From CAVURW01 sp963743595 (GTDB taxonomy: Bacteria; Verrucomicrobiota; Verrucomicrobiia; Methylacidiphilales; UBA1321): a DNA stretch of 8,422 bases. Under the pieces are notes generated by a model that searched no databases, was not told the origin of the DNA, and saw nothing but the letters and a program-made list of their open reading frames with translations. Shown in pieces: positions 1-5,998 of the stretch. Every line of letters begins with the position of its first letter. Positions within the stretch are counted from its first letter, which is position 1. Both the position numbers and the translations under genes were made by a program. The stretch lies in the NCBI GenBank assembly GCA_963743595.1, contig CAVURW010000204.1, forward strand, positions 1-8,422, written 5' to 3'.

Positions 1-294
1 TTGATTCAGACCGACGCTGGCCTGTTCATGGGTCGATTCCGCGGTGAGCTTGCCCAGTGCGGCTAAGCGCCCCGCCAGATCGGGATGCGCACGAATCAAA
101 GCAACCTGGCGTTCCGTATCCGCCAGACGAACGGTGGCGCTCAATTTCGACTCGAGCTCTTTCCGGCTGCCGAACGGACGGCCTTTCCACGTGTCAAAAG
201 CGATCCAGGGCGAGTGTTCGTAAATCGAACCGATCGCCGCGACAAAGCTCTCGCCGTCGAGCGCATTGAGGTCCTTGATGGGAAGCCGTGTCAT
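1..294 (-). CDS. uraD: OHCU decarboxylase (UraD-like), N-terminal part, runs off the window
   Basis: The minus strand is open from an ATG at 294-292 to base 1 with no stop, giving 98 residues. The family is usually about 165-175 residues, so roughly the C-terminal 40% lies outside. The protein begins MTRLPIKDLNALDGESFV. It carries the family signature IRAHPDLAG (residues 67-75, with the expected catalytic His at 70) followed by S87, E90 and Q91 in the STHEQASVGL stretch. The W30 region (SPWIAFDTW) is also typical. In known members the enzyme decarboxylates 2-oxo-4-hydroxy-4-carboxy-5-ureidoimidazoline to S-allantoin, the last step of urate oxidation, in the cytoplasm. A GAGG motif seven bases before the ATG supports the start. 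It points away from all other genes here, so it probably belongs to a purine-catabolism locus to the left. The family call is firm; the symbol is by homology, and a fusion partner beyond the edge cannot be excluded. Confidence 0.9.
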   Translation of the reverse strand, partial: MTRLPIKDLNALDGESFVAAIGSIYEHSPWIAFDTWKGRPFGSRKELESKLSATVRLADTERQVALIRAHPDLAGRLAALGKLTAESTHEQASVGLNQ

Positions 295-301
295 GCGAGA
301 T

Positions 302-305
302 CCTC
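302..305 (-). promoter_or_regulatory. Shine-Dalgarno site of uraD
   Basis: The minus strand reads GAGG here, seven bases before the ATG at 294-292. Spacing and sequence are canonical, and they fix the chosen start. This is the clearest ribosome-binding site in the window. Confidence 0.7.
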
Positions 306-544
306 GGCAATCATTTCTTGTACCAAAACCGGGTGAAAAAGATGTGGACACCAGAGCAAGAGCCGGTTTGTCGTATTCGGCTCGGGTGTTCATGTGTCTC
401 TTGGCTTTAGGCCCAGCGGGACGGCCTCAACGTAGCATGGGTCGCAGGTCAACGTAGACCGACCGAAGGCCCAGGTTAAGTGCCCATACAAAGCGGGCTG
501 AAGGCACGCGTCTCTGTTGCGACTAAGGTTCGTGATCAAACATT

Positions 545-582
545 TTGACGCGAGCTTACAGTGTGTCTTAAAAGCTTATAAC
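545..582 (+). promoter_or_regulatory. Candidate promoter for the integrase gene
   Basis: Two overlapping sigma70-like combinations are visible: TTGACG (545-550) with TAAAAG (569-574) at 18-base spacing, and TTACAG (556-561) with TATAAC (577-582) at 15-base spacing. Either would start transcription roughly 80-90 bases before the integrase ATG. The elements are imperfect, and the local AT-richness makes chance matches likely. Confidence 0.25.
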
Positions 583-591
583 CACAACTAC

Positions 592-618
592 TTATGCGAG
601 TAGGAGCTTCGAGCATAA
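592..618. repeat. Short inverted repeat upstream of the integrase
   Basis: TTATGC at 592-597 is answered by GCATAA at 613-618, with a 15-base spacer. It lies between the candidate promoter and the integrase start, a position where an operator or a recombinase arm site could sit. With 6-bp arms it is weak evidence. Confidence 0.3.
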
Positions 619-666
619 CAGAACTCATAGCAGATGAGGGAGGTTGACAATCTGCCATGAAAATAT

Positions 667-1848
667 ATGGCGACAGAAATCTCAAATGGCAAAAAGACGG
701 TGAAGTTATACAGTTCGGTGAATCGGGGCAACGCGATGTTCCAGCTTTCGTATTACGAGGGCGGGAAACGGGTCCAGCGTAACTTTGCCGATAAGGCAGA
801 AGCGAAGCGGGTGGCTCGGACAATCGTGGGTGATCTGGCAATGGATGGGGAGGCGGTTGACAAGCTATCAACCCCTGACCTGGAAAGCTATGTGGCGGCG
901 CGAAAAGTTCTGGCTTCAAATTATGCGCTACATGTGGCGGTGGCTGAGCACGCTCAGGCGGTCGGGAAACTGGGAAAGTCGAGTTTGCAGGAAGCCGCTG
1001 ACTTTTTTTTGCGGCATCATCGCAGTGAAGTCGGGCGGGTACCGCTGGCTACTTTGTGCGAACAATTTGTTGCCTCGCGGGCTCAATCGGGCTTTTCAGC
1101 TAAGTATGTGAGCACTTGCCGAAGGCACCTCGATTTGCTGTTGAAGGGATTTCGAGGTGACAGTCTGAGCGACCTGAGTACCGAAGCCCTTGATCGGTGG
1201 CTGGGTGGTTTAGCTCATTTGGGGCCGACTTCTAAAAATAATGTGATGAAGAGGCTTGCGACGTTTGGTAGTTGGGCCGAGAAACGGGGTCACTTGATAA
1301 AAGGGGCTGCCCCTTTTTTGGGGATGATTCGTTACAAGGAGCCGAGAAATCCCGTTTCCATCTTTAGTCCTGAGCAAATGGAGAGTTTATTACGGGCAGT
1401 TCCTTCAACAGTGATCGCGTTTTTGGCTTTGGGAGCCTTTGCTGGATTGCGAGCTGCGGAGTTGCAACGGTTGGAGTGGAGCGATATCGATTTGGAGCGG
1501 GGCTATGTGACGGTGGATGCCAGCAAGGCCAAGACGAGGCGGCGGCGTTTAGTTCCGATTTCAGAGAACCTTAAACTTTGGCTTCTTCCTCTGAAGGAAA
1601 GTTCCGGGCCGATTTGCCTGCATAAGTTGCCACAAGTGTTTGCCCGGAGATATTGCAAGGGACTCAAATGGGTCGAGAATGGACTGCGACACTCGTATAT
1701 TTCCTATCGGTTGGCGATTCTTCACGATACGGCGAGAGTAGCCCTCGAAGCGGGTAATTCGCCTGAAATTATATTTGGGCATTACCGCGAGTTGGTGACA
1801 CCGGAAGCGGCTCAGGCGTGGTTTAACATCAAGCCAATCAAAAAGTAG
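667..1848 (+). CDS. Tyrosine recombinase / phage-type integrase, with both catalytic histidines replaced by Asn
   Basis: This 393-residue protein has the layout of a phage-integrase-family recombinase. A basic N-terminal region (about 1-60, YYEGGKRVQRNF) is followed by a SAM-like core-binding domain (about 122-215) and a C-terminal catalytic domain (about 230-388). Catalytic positions seen are R262 (AGLRAAEL), probably K289 (SKAKTRRRRLVPI), R341 (NGLRHS) and the nucleophile Y373 (FGHYREL). The positions matching XerD H244 and H270 are N338 and N364; their spacing to R341 (3) and Y373 (9) matches XerD, so the alignment is good. I associate this Asn-containing pattern with integrases numerous in Verrucomicrobiota. 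Such enzymes cut and rejoin DNA at short sites, but the target here is unknown. The start is the only ATG after an in-frame stop at 658-660. A GGGAGG motif (638-643) lies 23 bases upstream, further than usual. No excisionase, transposase or phage gene is nearby. It may be a solitary or domesticated element. Confidence 0.88.
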   Translation: MATEISNGKKTVKLYSSVNRGNAMFQLSYYEGGKRVQRNFADKAEAKRVARTIVGDLAMDGEAVDKLSTPDLESYVAARKVLASNYALHVAVAEHAQAVGKLGKSSLQEAADFFLRHHRSEVGRVPLATLCEQFVASRAQSGFSAKYVSTCRRHLDLLLKGFRGDSLSDLSTEALDRWLGGLAHLGPTSKNNVMKRLATFGSWAEKRGHLIKGAAPFLGMIRYKEPRNPVSIFSPEQMESLLRAVPSTVIAFLALGAFAGLRAAELQRLEWSDIDLERGYVTVDASKAKTRRRRLVPISENLKLWLLPLKESSGPICLHKLPQVFARRYCKGLKWVENGLRHSYISYRLAILHDTARVALEAGNSPEIIFGHYRELVTPEAAQAWFNIKPIKK

Positions 1849-1851
1849 TTG

Positions 1852-1899
1852 GTAGTTGTGAGCGGTTTGAAAAATTGGACTTCAAACCGCTCTCACTAC
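1852..1899 (+). terminator. Strong hairpin directly after the integrase gene, possible terminator
   Basis: A perfect 12-bp stem (GAGCGGTTTGAA at 1860-1871 with its complement at 1881-1892) closes a 9-base loop. It extends outwards by six more pairs (1852-1855 with 1896-1899, 1857-1858 with 1894-1895), interrupted by one mismatch and one bulged T at 1856. It begins three bases after the integrase stop. The position fits a transcription terminator, but no run of T follows (the sequence continues ATTTCTCTG). It could instead stabilise the mRNA end or be a folded recombination site. Confidence 0.55.
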
Positions 1900-2016
1900 A
1901 TTTCTCTGAAAGCGATCATTAAGCCCCTCCATTTTGCTTATAAAACATCCGCCGCCTTGGGAAGCTAATTTAAATTACGATCCAGTCGTTATTCAATCAT
2001 GATCGACGGGTGACAA

Positions 2017-2067
2017 CCGGCGATCTCGGGTGAGACCGACAAACCGCGCGATCCGGCGACCTCCGGG
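2017..2067. repeat. Two near-identical short direct repeats
   Basis: CCGGCGATCTCGGG (2017-2030) recurs as CCGGCGACCTCCGGG (2053-2067), differing by one substitution and one inserted base, 36 bases apart. They mark the left side of the hairpin-dense block. Their function is unknown. Confidence 0.4.
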
Positions 2068-2080
2068 AGCCGAGCACACC

Positions 2081-2132
2081 CCGCTTTTTGTTTCCCGAGC
2101 CCCGCCTCCTTCTGGCTCGGGAACAAAAGCGG
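2081..2132. repeat. Long imperfect hairpin (19 bp) with two bulged T residues
   Basis: The left arm (2081-2101) pairs with the right arm (2114-2132) over 19 base pairs. It runs from CCGCTTTT with GTT and CCCGAGCC on the left, to GGCTCGGG, AAC and AAAAGCGG on the right. Two single extra T residues on the left arm are left unpaired, and the loop is 12 bases (2102-2113). No T-tract follows on either strand, so a simple terminator is not the obvious reading. Confidence 0.7.
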
Positions 2133-2156
2133 CTAATTAAATCGGCGCAGTTTCCG

Positions 2157-2210
2157 CAGGGGGCGTGACAGGGGCCTTCAGCCGCGTAAGCGGCCCTGGC
2201 GCGACCCCTG
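2157..2210. repeat. Long imperfect GC-rich hairpin
   Basis: The outer arms CAGGGGG (2157-2163) and CCCCTG (2205-2210) pair with one bulge. Pairing continues through GCGTG (2163-2167) opposite CGCG (2200-2203), with a G-G2201/T2166 wobble, and CAGGGGCC (2169-2176) opposite GGCCCTG (2192-2198). Isolated mismatched or bulged bases interrupt it. An inner alternative stem, GCCGC-GTAA-GCGGC (2181-2194), competes with the innermost pairs. I estimate about 19 pairs in total by hand; exact folding needs a program. Confidence 0.6.
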
Positions 2211-2213
2211 CTC

Positions 2214-2278
2214 ACGAGCGTGTAAAGCCGACCGATCTGTCCGAGGTTTGGGGAGGCAGATCGGTGGGCGGCGCTCGT
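2214..2278. repeat. Nested two-part hairpin (7 bp outer, 3 + 9 bp inner)
   Basis: The outer arms ACGAGCG (2214-2220) and CGCTCGT (2272-2278) are perfectly complementary. Inside an asymmetric internal loop, GCC (2227-2229) pairs with GGC (2267-2269), then ACCGATCTG (2231-2239) pairs perfectly with CAGATCGGT (2257-2265) around a 17-base loop. The nested paired boxes with an asymmetric gap look like a designed structure, either an RNA or a folded DNA site, not chance. Confidence 0.65.
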
Positions 2279-2288
2279 AACCTACCTC

Positions 2289-2328
2289 CTCGAGATTCGC
2301 GAAGCGTATCGAGCTGACTAGATCAGCT
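2289..2328. repeat. Two small overlapping hairpins at the right end of the structured block
   Basis: CTCGA (2289-2293) pairs with TCGAG (2309-2313), with an inner CGC/GCG pair around GAA. Overlapping its end, AGCTGA (2312-2317) pairs with TCAGCT (2323-2328) around five bases. Both cannot fold completely at the same time because they share bases 2312-2313. Confidence 0.45.
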
Positions 2329-2334
2329 GCCTTC

Positions 2335-2409
2335 GCATTGTTGACGCATCGTTTCATCTTTCGGGAAAGGCAATCACGCTTTGACGCCGCTTTGTTGAGG
2401 CATGGTTCA
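2335..2409. repeat. Imperfect direct repeat, two copies of about 21 bases, 54 bases apart
   Basis: The copies are 2335-2356 and 2389-2409. Both share the core TTGTTGA-x-GCAT-x-GTT followed by CA. Eighteen positions match, with three substitutions and one single-base gap. The intervening 32 bases contain another TTGACGC (2381-2387). They could be protein-binding sites, a decayed duplication or remnants of an integration event; nothing here decides. Confidence 0.45.
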
Positions 2410-2523
2410 GCGGTGCTGCTTTCCCACTCAGAAAAGCGGCATCGGCTTCAACTTTGCGGCTACCATGCTCGAATGGTTCCCCGTTTCTAGTGAGGCTTCG
2501 TTCAAGTTTCGTTTGAGCGCAGA

Positions 2524-2544
2524 GCTTAAGCCGAAGGCTTAAGC
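2524..2544. repeat. Perfect 9-bp palindromic hairpin
   Basis: GCTTAAGCC (2524-2532) and GGCTTAAGC (2536-2544) flank a three-base GAA loop (TTC when read on the minus strand). No T-run follows in either direction, so it is not a classical intrinsic terminator. It could be a dispersed palindromic repeat, an operator or an RNA-stability element. Confidence 0.55.
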
Positions 2545-2823
2545 AAATGTCTGATTGTCGGCAGGGTCGAGACCGAAAACCAAACCTACAGTTTGGGTTT
2601 GAGGGCTTCCGAGCAGGTCGACAATTCGTGCTGCGTTCGCGAGGTGTTGCTCAACAAAAAGGCTTGGACTTGCAAAGAGGTTTTGTGTGACAAGGCATTG
2701 CGAAACGGGAAAGGGTCGATTGTAGGGAGACGTGTGGTGCAACGGGCAACGGTGATGGGTTGCTTGAAGGTTTGGGGTGAAGACCCCATTCTAACAACGG
2801 CCAGTTGGGTCTACGTTTTTGAC

Positions 2824-3354
2824 ATGACACCATACAATGCCACAGTAGCCACCTTTAACACTCACGAGTCTGCCGAAAGTGCGATTAAGGAACTGGAAAA
2901 GTCCGGTTTCGACATGAAAAAACTTTCGATCATCGGACGGGATTACCACACGGACGAGAAGGTAGTGGGTTACTACAACACTGGGGATCGGATGAGGTAT
3001 TGGGGCAGCCAAGGTGCATTTTGGGGATGGATTTGGGGCCTTCTATTTGGTTCCGCCCTTGTCGTCGTGCCAGGAATCGGACCGTTAATGCTTGCCGGAC
3101 CCGTTGTCCTATGGATTTTCGGGGCTATTGAGAGCGCAGTTGTTGTTGGCGGTCTCAGTGCACTGGGGGCTGGGCTCTATAGCATCGGCATTCCAAATGA
3201 CAGTGTTCTGCAATACGAGACTGCTATCAAGAGTGGAAAGTTTATCGTGATGGCCCACGGAACCGAAGAAGAAGCTATGGCGGCACATGAGGTATTGGTA
3301 CGCAACAAGCCCGTGTCTTGGTCCCAACATACGCTTTCTATAAAGCCCTCCTAA
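2824..3354 (+). CDS. DUF1269 / general-stress-like small membrane-associated protein
   Basis: This 176-residue protein has three parts. An N-terminal soluble domain (about 5-60) begins TVATFNTHESAESAIKELEKSGF and contains GRDYHTDEKVVGYYNTGDRM. A long Gly-rich hydrophobic segment follows (about 65-122: WGWIWGLLFGSALVVVPGIGPL, then VVVGGLSALGAGLYSIGIP), probably spanning or inserting into the membrane. A short C-terminal soluble domain (about 125-165, ETAIKSGKFIVMAHGTEEEA) ends it. This layout matches proteins annotated DUF1269, general stress protein 17M-like or 'permease'; the biochemical role is not established. The ATG at 2824 was chosen because the family starts at about this point. The frame stays open back to 2593 but that extension looks non-coding. 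There is no Shine-Dalgarno before 2824. It lies 102 bases before glgP on the same strand, so co-expression is possible but unproven. Confidence 0.8.
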   Translation: MTPYNATVATFNTHESAESAIKELEKSGFDMKKLSIIGRDYHTDEKVVGYYNTGDRMRYWGSQGAFWGWIWGLLFGSALVVVPGIGPLMLAGPVVLWIFGAIESAVVVGGLSALGAGLYSIGIPNDSVLQYETAIKSGKFIVMAHGTEEEAMAAHEVLVRNKPVSWSQHTLSIKPS

Positions 3355-3456
3355 GGGCTTGAAGGTTCCTTGCGGAAACGAACCAATGACGTTTGAGGGT
3401 AAATTCATTCCTAAAATGAGCCCCTGAGCCCACCCCGAACAACATCATCCATCCTT

Positions 3457-5994
3457 ATGGCGGTCTCTACTACTAACTTGGTCTCTCAAAATCCAATCCT
3501 ATCGGTCGACGTCAGCTACAAGGAGCTGACCGAGTTGGCATTGGATCTGCGTTGGTCGTGGACTCACGCTACCGAAAAGATCTGGCAACGTTTGGGGGGT
3601 GAGTTGTGGGATTCAACTAAAAATCCGTGGGTAGTTTTGCAGGCGGTCGGGCCTGAAAAGCTGAGGAATCTTTTGGAGGACAGTTCGTTTACTCAAGAAT
3701 TGGCCGAGTTAGTACAGGCTAAGAAATTAAGGGGTGAATCGGCGACGTGGTTTCAAAAAAGTCACCCGAAATCTCCCCTGAAGCAGGTCGCCTATTTCAG
3801 CATGGAATTCATGCTGAGTGAGGCGCTGCCGATTTACTCCGGTGGTTTGGGCAATGTCGCAGGTGATCAATTGAAGGCATGCAGCGATCTTGGCGTGCCG
3901 GTTGTGGGGGTGGGGCTCCTTTACCAACAAGGTTATTTCCGGCAGATGATCGATAAAGATGGCAGCCAACGGGCCATCTATCCATTCAATAACCCTGGGC
4001 AACTTCCCATCACGCCCTTGCGGCGGGAGAACGGGGAGTGGCTCCGAATTGAAGTTGAGCTTCCTGGTTGCTCGGTCTGGTTGCGGGCCTGGCAAGCGCA
4101 GGTTGGAGAGGTGCGGCTCTATCTTTTGGACAGTAATGATGTGGCGAATCTTCCAGCTCATCGACTCATTACTGGCGAACTTTACGGTGGCGGACCGGAA
4201 ATGCGGCTAAAACAGGAATTGATACTCGGAATAGGAGGGTGGCGTTTACTCAGGGAACTAGGCATTCGACCCGATGTTTGCCACCTGAATGAAGGGCATG
4301 CCGCTTTTGCCGTTTTGGAGCGAGCCCGGTGCTTTATGGAGGAATCGGGGCAAACCTTTGAGGTGGCCTTGGCAGTGACTCGATCGGGCAATCTTTTTAC
4401 CACCCATACAGCTGTGGCGGCAGGGTTTGATCGATTTGAGCCAGAGATGATCGTGAAGCATCTGGGCGATTACGCCGAAACCCGATTAGGACTCACAGTT
4501 CATGACCTCCTAGCCCTGGGGCGGCAAAACGCTGACGATTCGTCCGAGCCATTTAACATGGCTTACCTGGCCATTCGTGGAAGTGGCGCCGTTAATGGTG
4601 TTAGTCGACTGCATGGTGAAGTGAGCCGAACCTTGTTTTCGTCGCTCTTTCCCCGTTGGCCGGTGAGTGATGTGCCCGTGACACATGTGACGAATGGCGT
4701 ACACATGCCCACCTGGGATTCTGTTGAAGCTGACCAACTCTGGACCGAGGCATGCGGCAAAGATCGTTGGTTGGGCAAGACGGACCTCTTGGGTAAGAGT
4801 ATCCAGACCGTATCGGACACAAAAATCTGGGAATTTCGTACCGCTGCTCGAACGAAGCTAATTGAAAAAGCCCGCAAACGGCTCACTGCCCAATTCGCGG
4901 TGTCTGGAGCCGACCCTCGAGAGATCGTTTCCGTAAATAAGCTTTTTGATCCTGGTGTGATGACTCTTGGATTTGCCAGACGCTTTGCCTCCTATAAAAG
5001 GCCCAATCTTCTGCTTTTAGACCAGGAAAGGTTGCGTCGCCTTCTCACGAATCCCGAACATTCAGTTCAACTGATGATTGCAGGGAAGGCCCATCCCGAG
5101 GATCAGGGAGGGCAAGATTTGATTCGCGAGTGGATCCAATTCATCCGTCAGCCCGAAATCCGTCCCCACGTTATTTTCTTAGGCGATTACGACATGCAGT
5201 TGGCCCAGGAATTGGTTCAGGGCGTGGACGTTTGGATAAATACACCGCGCCGTCCCTGGGAAGCGTGCGGGACCAGCGGCATGAAAGTGCTGGTAAACGG
5301 GGGCATCAATATCTCCGAGTTGGATGGCTGGTGGGCGGAGGCTTATTTTCCCGATCTGGGATGGGCCATAGGAGACGGCGCGGAGCACGGCGATGACCCA
5401 GCTTGGGATCGAACAGAGGCTGGGTTGCTCTTTGATGCACTGGAACATGAAGTCCTACCAGAATTTTATGATCGCAGAGACGGAGTTTCTTCGCGCTGGG
5501 TCGCCCGCATTCGGGAAAGTATGTCCCGCCTCACGCCCCAGTTTAGTGCAACCCGCGCCGTGATTGACTATACGGAGAAGCATTACGTTCAGGCTGCGAG
5601 CGCCTACCAGATTCGAGCGGCTCATTCCGGAGAACGAGCCAAGCAGTTAGCCGCCTGGCAACACAGCTTGAAGGAGAATTGGTCTAAAATACGCTTTGGA
5701 GAAGTCAGACTGAAAGCGGAGGCCGAACACCATATCTTTGAAGTGGAAGTTAATTTGGGTGATCTGAGCCCAGATTCAGTCGTGCTGGAGATGTATGCAG
5801 ATGGAATTGTGGGCATGGACCCAGTCAGGCAAGAAATGAAGCTGGTCAGTGAAAAGAGCAGGCAGGCTTGCCACCTCTACATGGCCGCAGTTTCTGCCCA
5901 TCGCCCGCCCGTCGATTATACGGCACGAATCATGCCGAAGTGCGAGGGAGTTCTCGTTCCTTTAGAAGCTTCGCAAATCCTCTGGCAGCGATAA
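3457..5994 (+). CDS. glgP: Alpha-glucan (glycogen/maltodextrin) phosphorylase, GT35 family
   Basis: This 845-residue enzyme is of the bacterial alpha-glucan phosphorylase type (Thermotoga-like), and is complete. It removes glucose from alpha-1,4-glucan ends with phosphate, giving glucose-1-phosphate, in the cytoplasm. The N-terminal DUF3417-like region (about 15-110, LALDLRWSW) leads to AYFSMEF (112-118) and IYSGGLGNVAGDQLKA (126-141). HLNEGH is at 276-281. RFASYKRP (509-516) provides R509 and K514, which match the phosphate-contacting Arg569 and Lys574 of rabbit phosphorylase in spacing. EACGTSGMK ends at K610, the expected pyridoxal-phosphate lysine, and is followed by NGGINISELDGWW. The last 100 residues form the family's extra C-terminal domain. 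The stop TAA is doubled (5992-5997), and ackA starts four bases after the first. No Shine-Dalgarno precedes the ATG (upstream bases CATCATCCATCCTT). Preference for glycogen over maltodextrin cannot be read from the sequence. Confidence 0.94.
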   Translation: MAVSTTNLVSQNPILSVDVSYKELTELALDLRWSWTHATEKIWQRLGGELWDSTKNPWVVLQAVGPEKLRNLLEDSSFTQELAELVQAKKLRGESATWFQKSHPKSPLKQVAYFSMEFMLSEALPIYSGGLGNVAGDQLKACSDLGVPVVGVGLLYQQGYFRQMIDKDGSQRAIYPFNNPGQLPITPLRRENGEWLRIEVELPGCSVWLRAWQAQVGEVRLYLLDSNDVANLPAHRLITGELYGGGPEMRLKQELILGIGGWRLLRELGIRPDVCHLNEGHAAFAVLERARCFMEESGQTFEVALAVTRSGNLFTTHTAVAAGFDRFEPEMIVKHLGDYAETRLGLTVHDLLALGRQNADDSSEPFNMAYLAIRGSGAVNGVSRLHGEVSRTLFSSLFPRWPVSDVPVTHVTNGVHMPTWDSVEADQLWTEACGKDRWLGKTDLLGKSIQTVSDTKIWEFRTAARTKLIEKARKRLTAQFAVSGADPREIVSVNKLFDPGVMTLGFARRFASYKRPNLLLLDQERLRRLLTNPEHSVQLMIAGKAHPEDQGGQDLIREWIQFIRQPEIRPHVIFLGDYDMQLAQELVQGVDVWINTPRRPWEACGTSGMKVLVNGGINISELDGWWAEAYFPDLGWAIGDGAEHGDDPAWDRTEAGLLFDALEHEVLPEFYDRRDGVSSRWVARIRESMSRLTPQFSATRAVIDYTEKHYVQAASAYQIRAAHSGERAKQLAAWQHSLKENWSKIRFGEVRLKAEAEHHIFEVEVNLGDLSPDSVVLEMYADGIVGMDPVRQEMKLVSEKSRQACHLYMAAVSAHRPPVDYTARIMPKCEGVLVPLEASQILWQR

Positions 5995-5998
5995 TAAC

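Larger units (their letters stand above)
295..666. other. 372-base non-coding gap between the divergent uraD and integrase genes
   Basis: No credible gene is seen here on either strand; the short open frames have no recognisable protein character. The gap should hold the divergent promoters of uraD and the integrase. It contains two copies of TCAACGTAG (427-435 and 449-457, 22 bases apart) and a TTATGC/GCATAA inverted repeat (592-597 and 613-618) with a 15-base loop, about 50 bases before the integrase start. The inverted repeat could be a regulator or recombinase binding site, but it is short enough to be chance. Confidence 0.6.
1849..2823. other. 975-base region without a convincing gene, rich in hairpins and repeats
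   Basis: From the integrase stop to the DUF1269-like start, no reading frame has recognisable protein character. The frame leading into 2824 is open from 2593, but its product before residue MTPYN is unlike the conserved family. The region can be split: the post-integrase hairpin; an AT-richer stretch (1900-2000); a GC-rich, hairpin-dense block (2001-2330); imperfect direct repeats (2335-2409); a 9-bp palindromic hairpin (2524-2544); and a leader before 2824 with a small GGGGT-GAAG-ACCCC hairpin (2774-2787). A stretch of this length with this much structure is unusual for spacer between ordinary genes. It may hold a non-coding RNA, mobile-element debris or recombination sites. Confidence 0.6.

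Noticed and set aside
57..269. Plus-strand open frames at the left edge
   Set aside because: They are antisense to the uraD-like gene, whose HPDLAG motif and ribosome site settle the strand.
644..672. TTGACA box at 644-649 as integrase promoter -35 element
   Set aside because: At 17-base spacing the -10 would fall on ATGGCG inside the gene. The alternative TATATG at 664-669 has only 14-base spacing.
1997..2215. Minus-strand 72-codon open frame rich in Arg and Cys
   Set aside because: It lies across two long hairpins in GC-rich spacer, and its Arg/Gly/Cys-rich composition is typical of out-of-frame GC-rich DNA. No domain is recognisable.
2081..2280. Integron attC sites
   Set aside because: The folded shape with bulged bases is suggestive, but I could not find RYYYAAC and GTTRRRY end boxes. 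The nearby recombinase is not IntI-like, and there are no cassette genes.
2539..2742. Minus-strand 67-codon open frame
   Set aside because: It would have to start at TTG, lacks a ribosome site, and overlaps the leader of the plus-strand gene. Its C-terminal half reads somewhat protein-like, so it is kept as a remark under the palindrome finding and not called a gene.
3364..3384. GGTTC/GAACC inverted repeat after the DUF1269-like gene as a terminator
   Set aside because: It has only five base pairs, an 11-base loop and no T-tract; it is too weak to call.
3388..3417. Possible glgP promoter with TTGAGG (3393-3398) and TAAAAT (3412-3417)
   Set aside because: The spacing is only 13 bases. The alternative GACGTT at 18-base spacing matches the -35 consensus poorly.
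3727..4161. Minus-strand 144-codon open frame inside glgP
   Set aside because: It is a shadow of the glgP coding strand; the plus-strand protein is unambiguous here.
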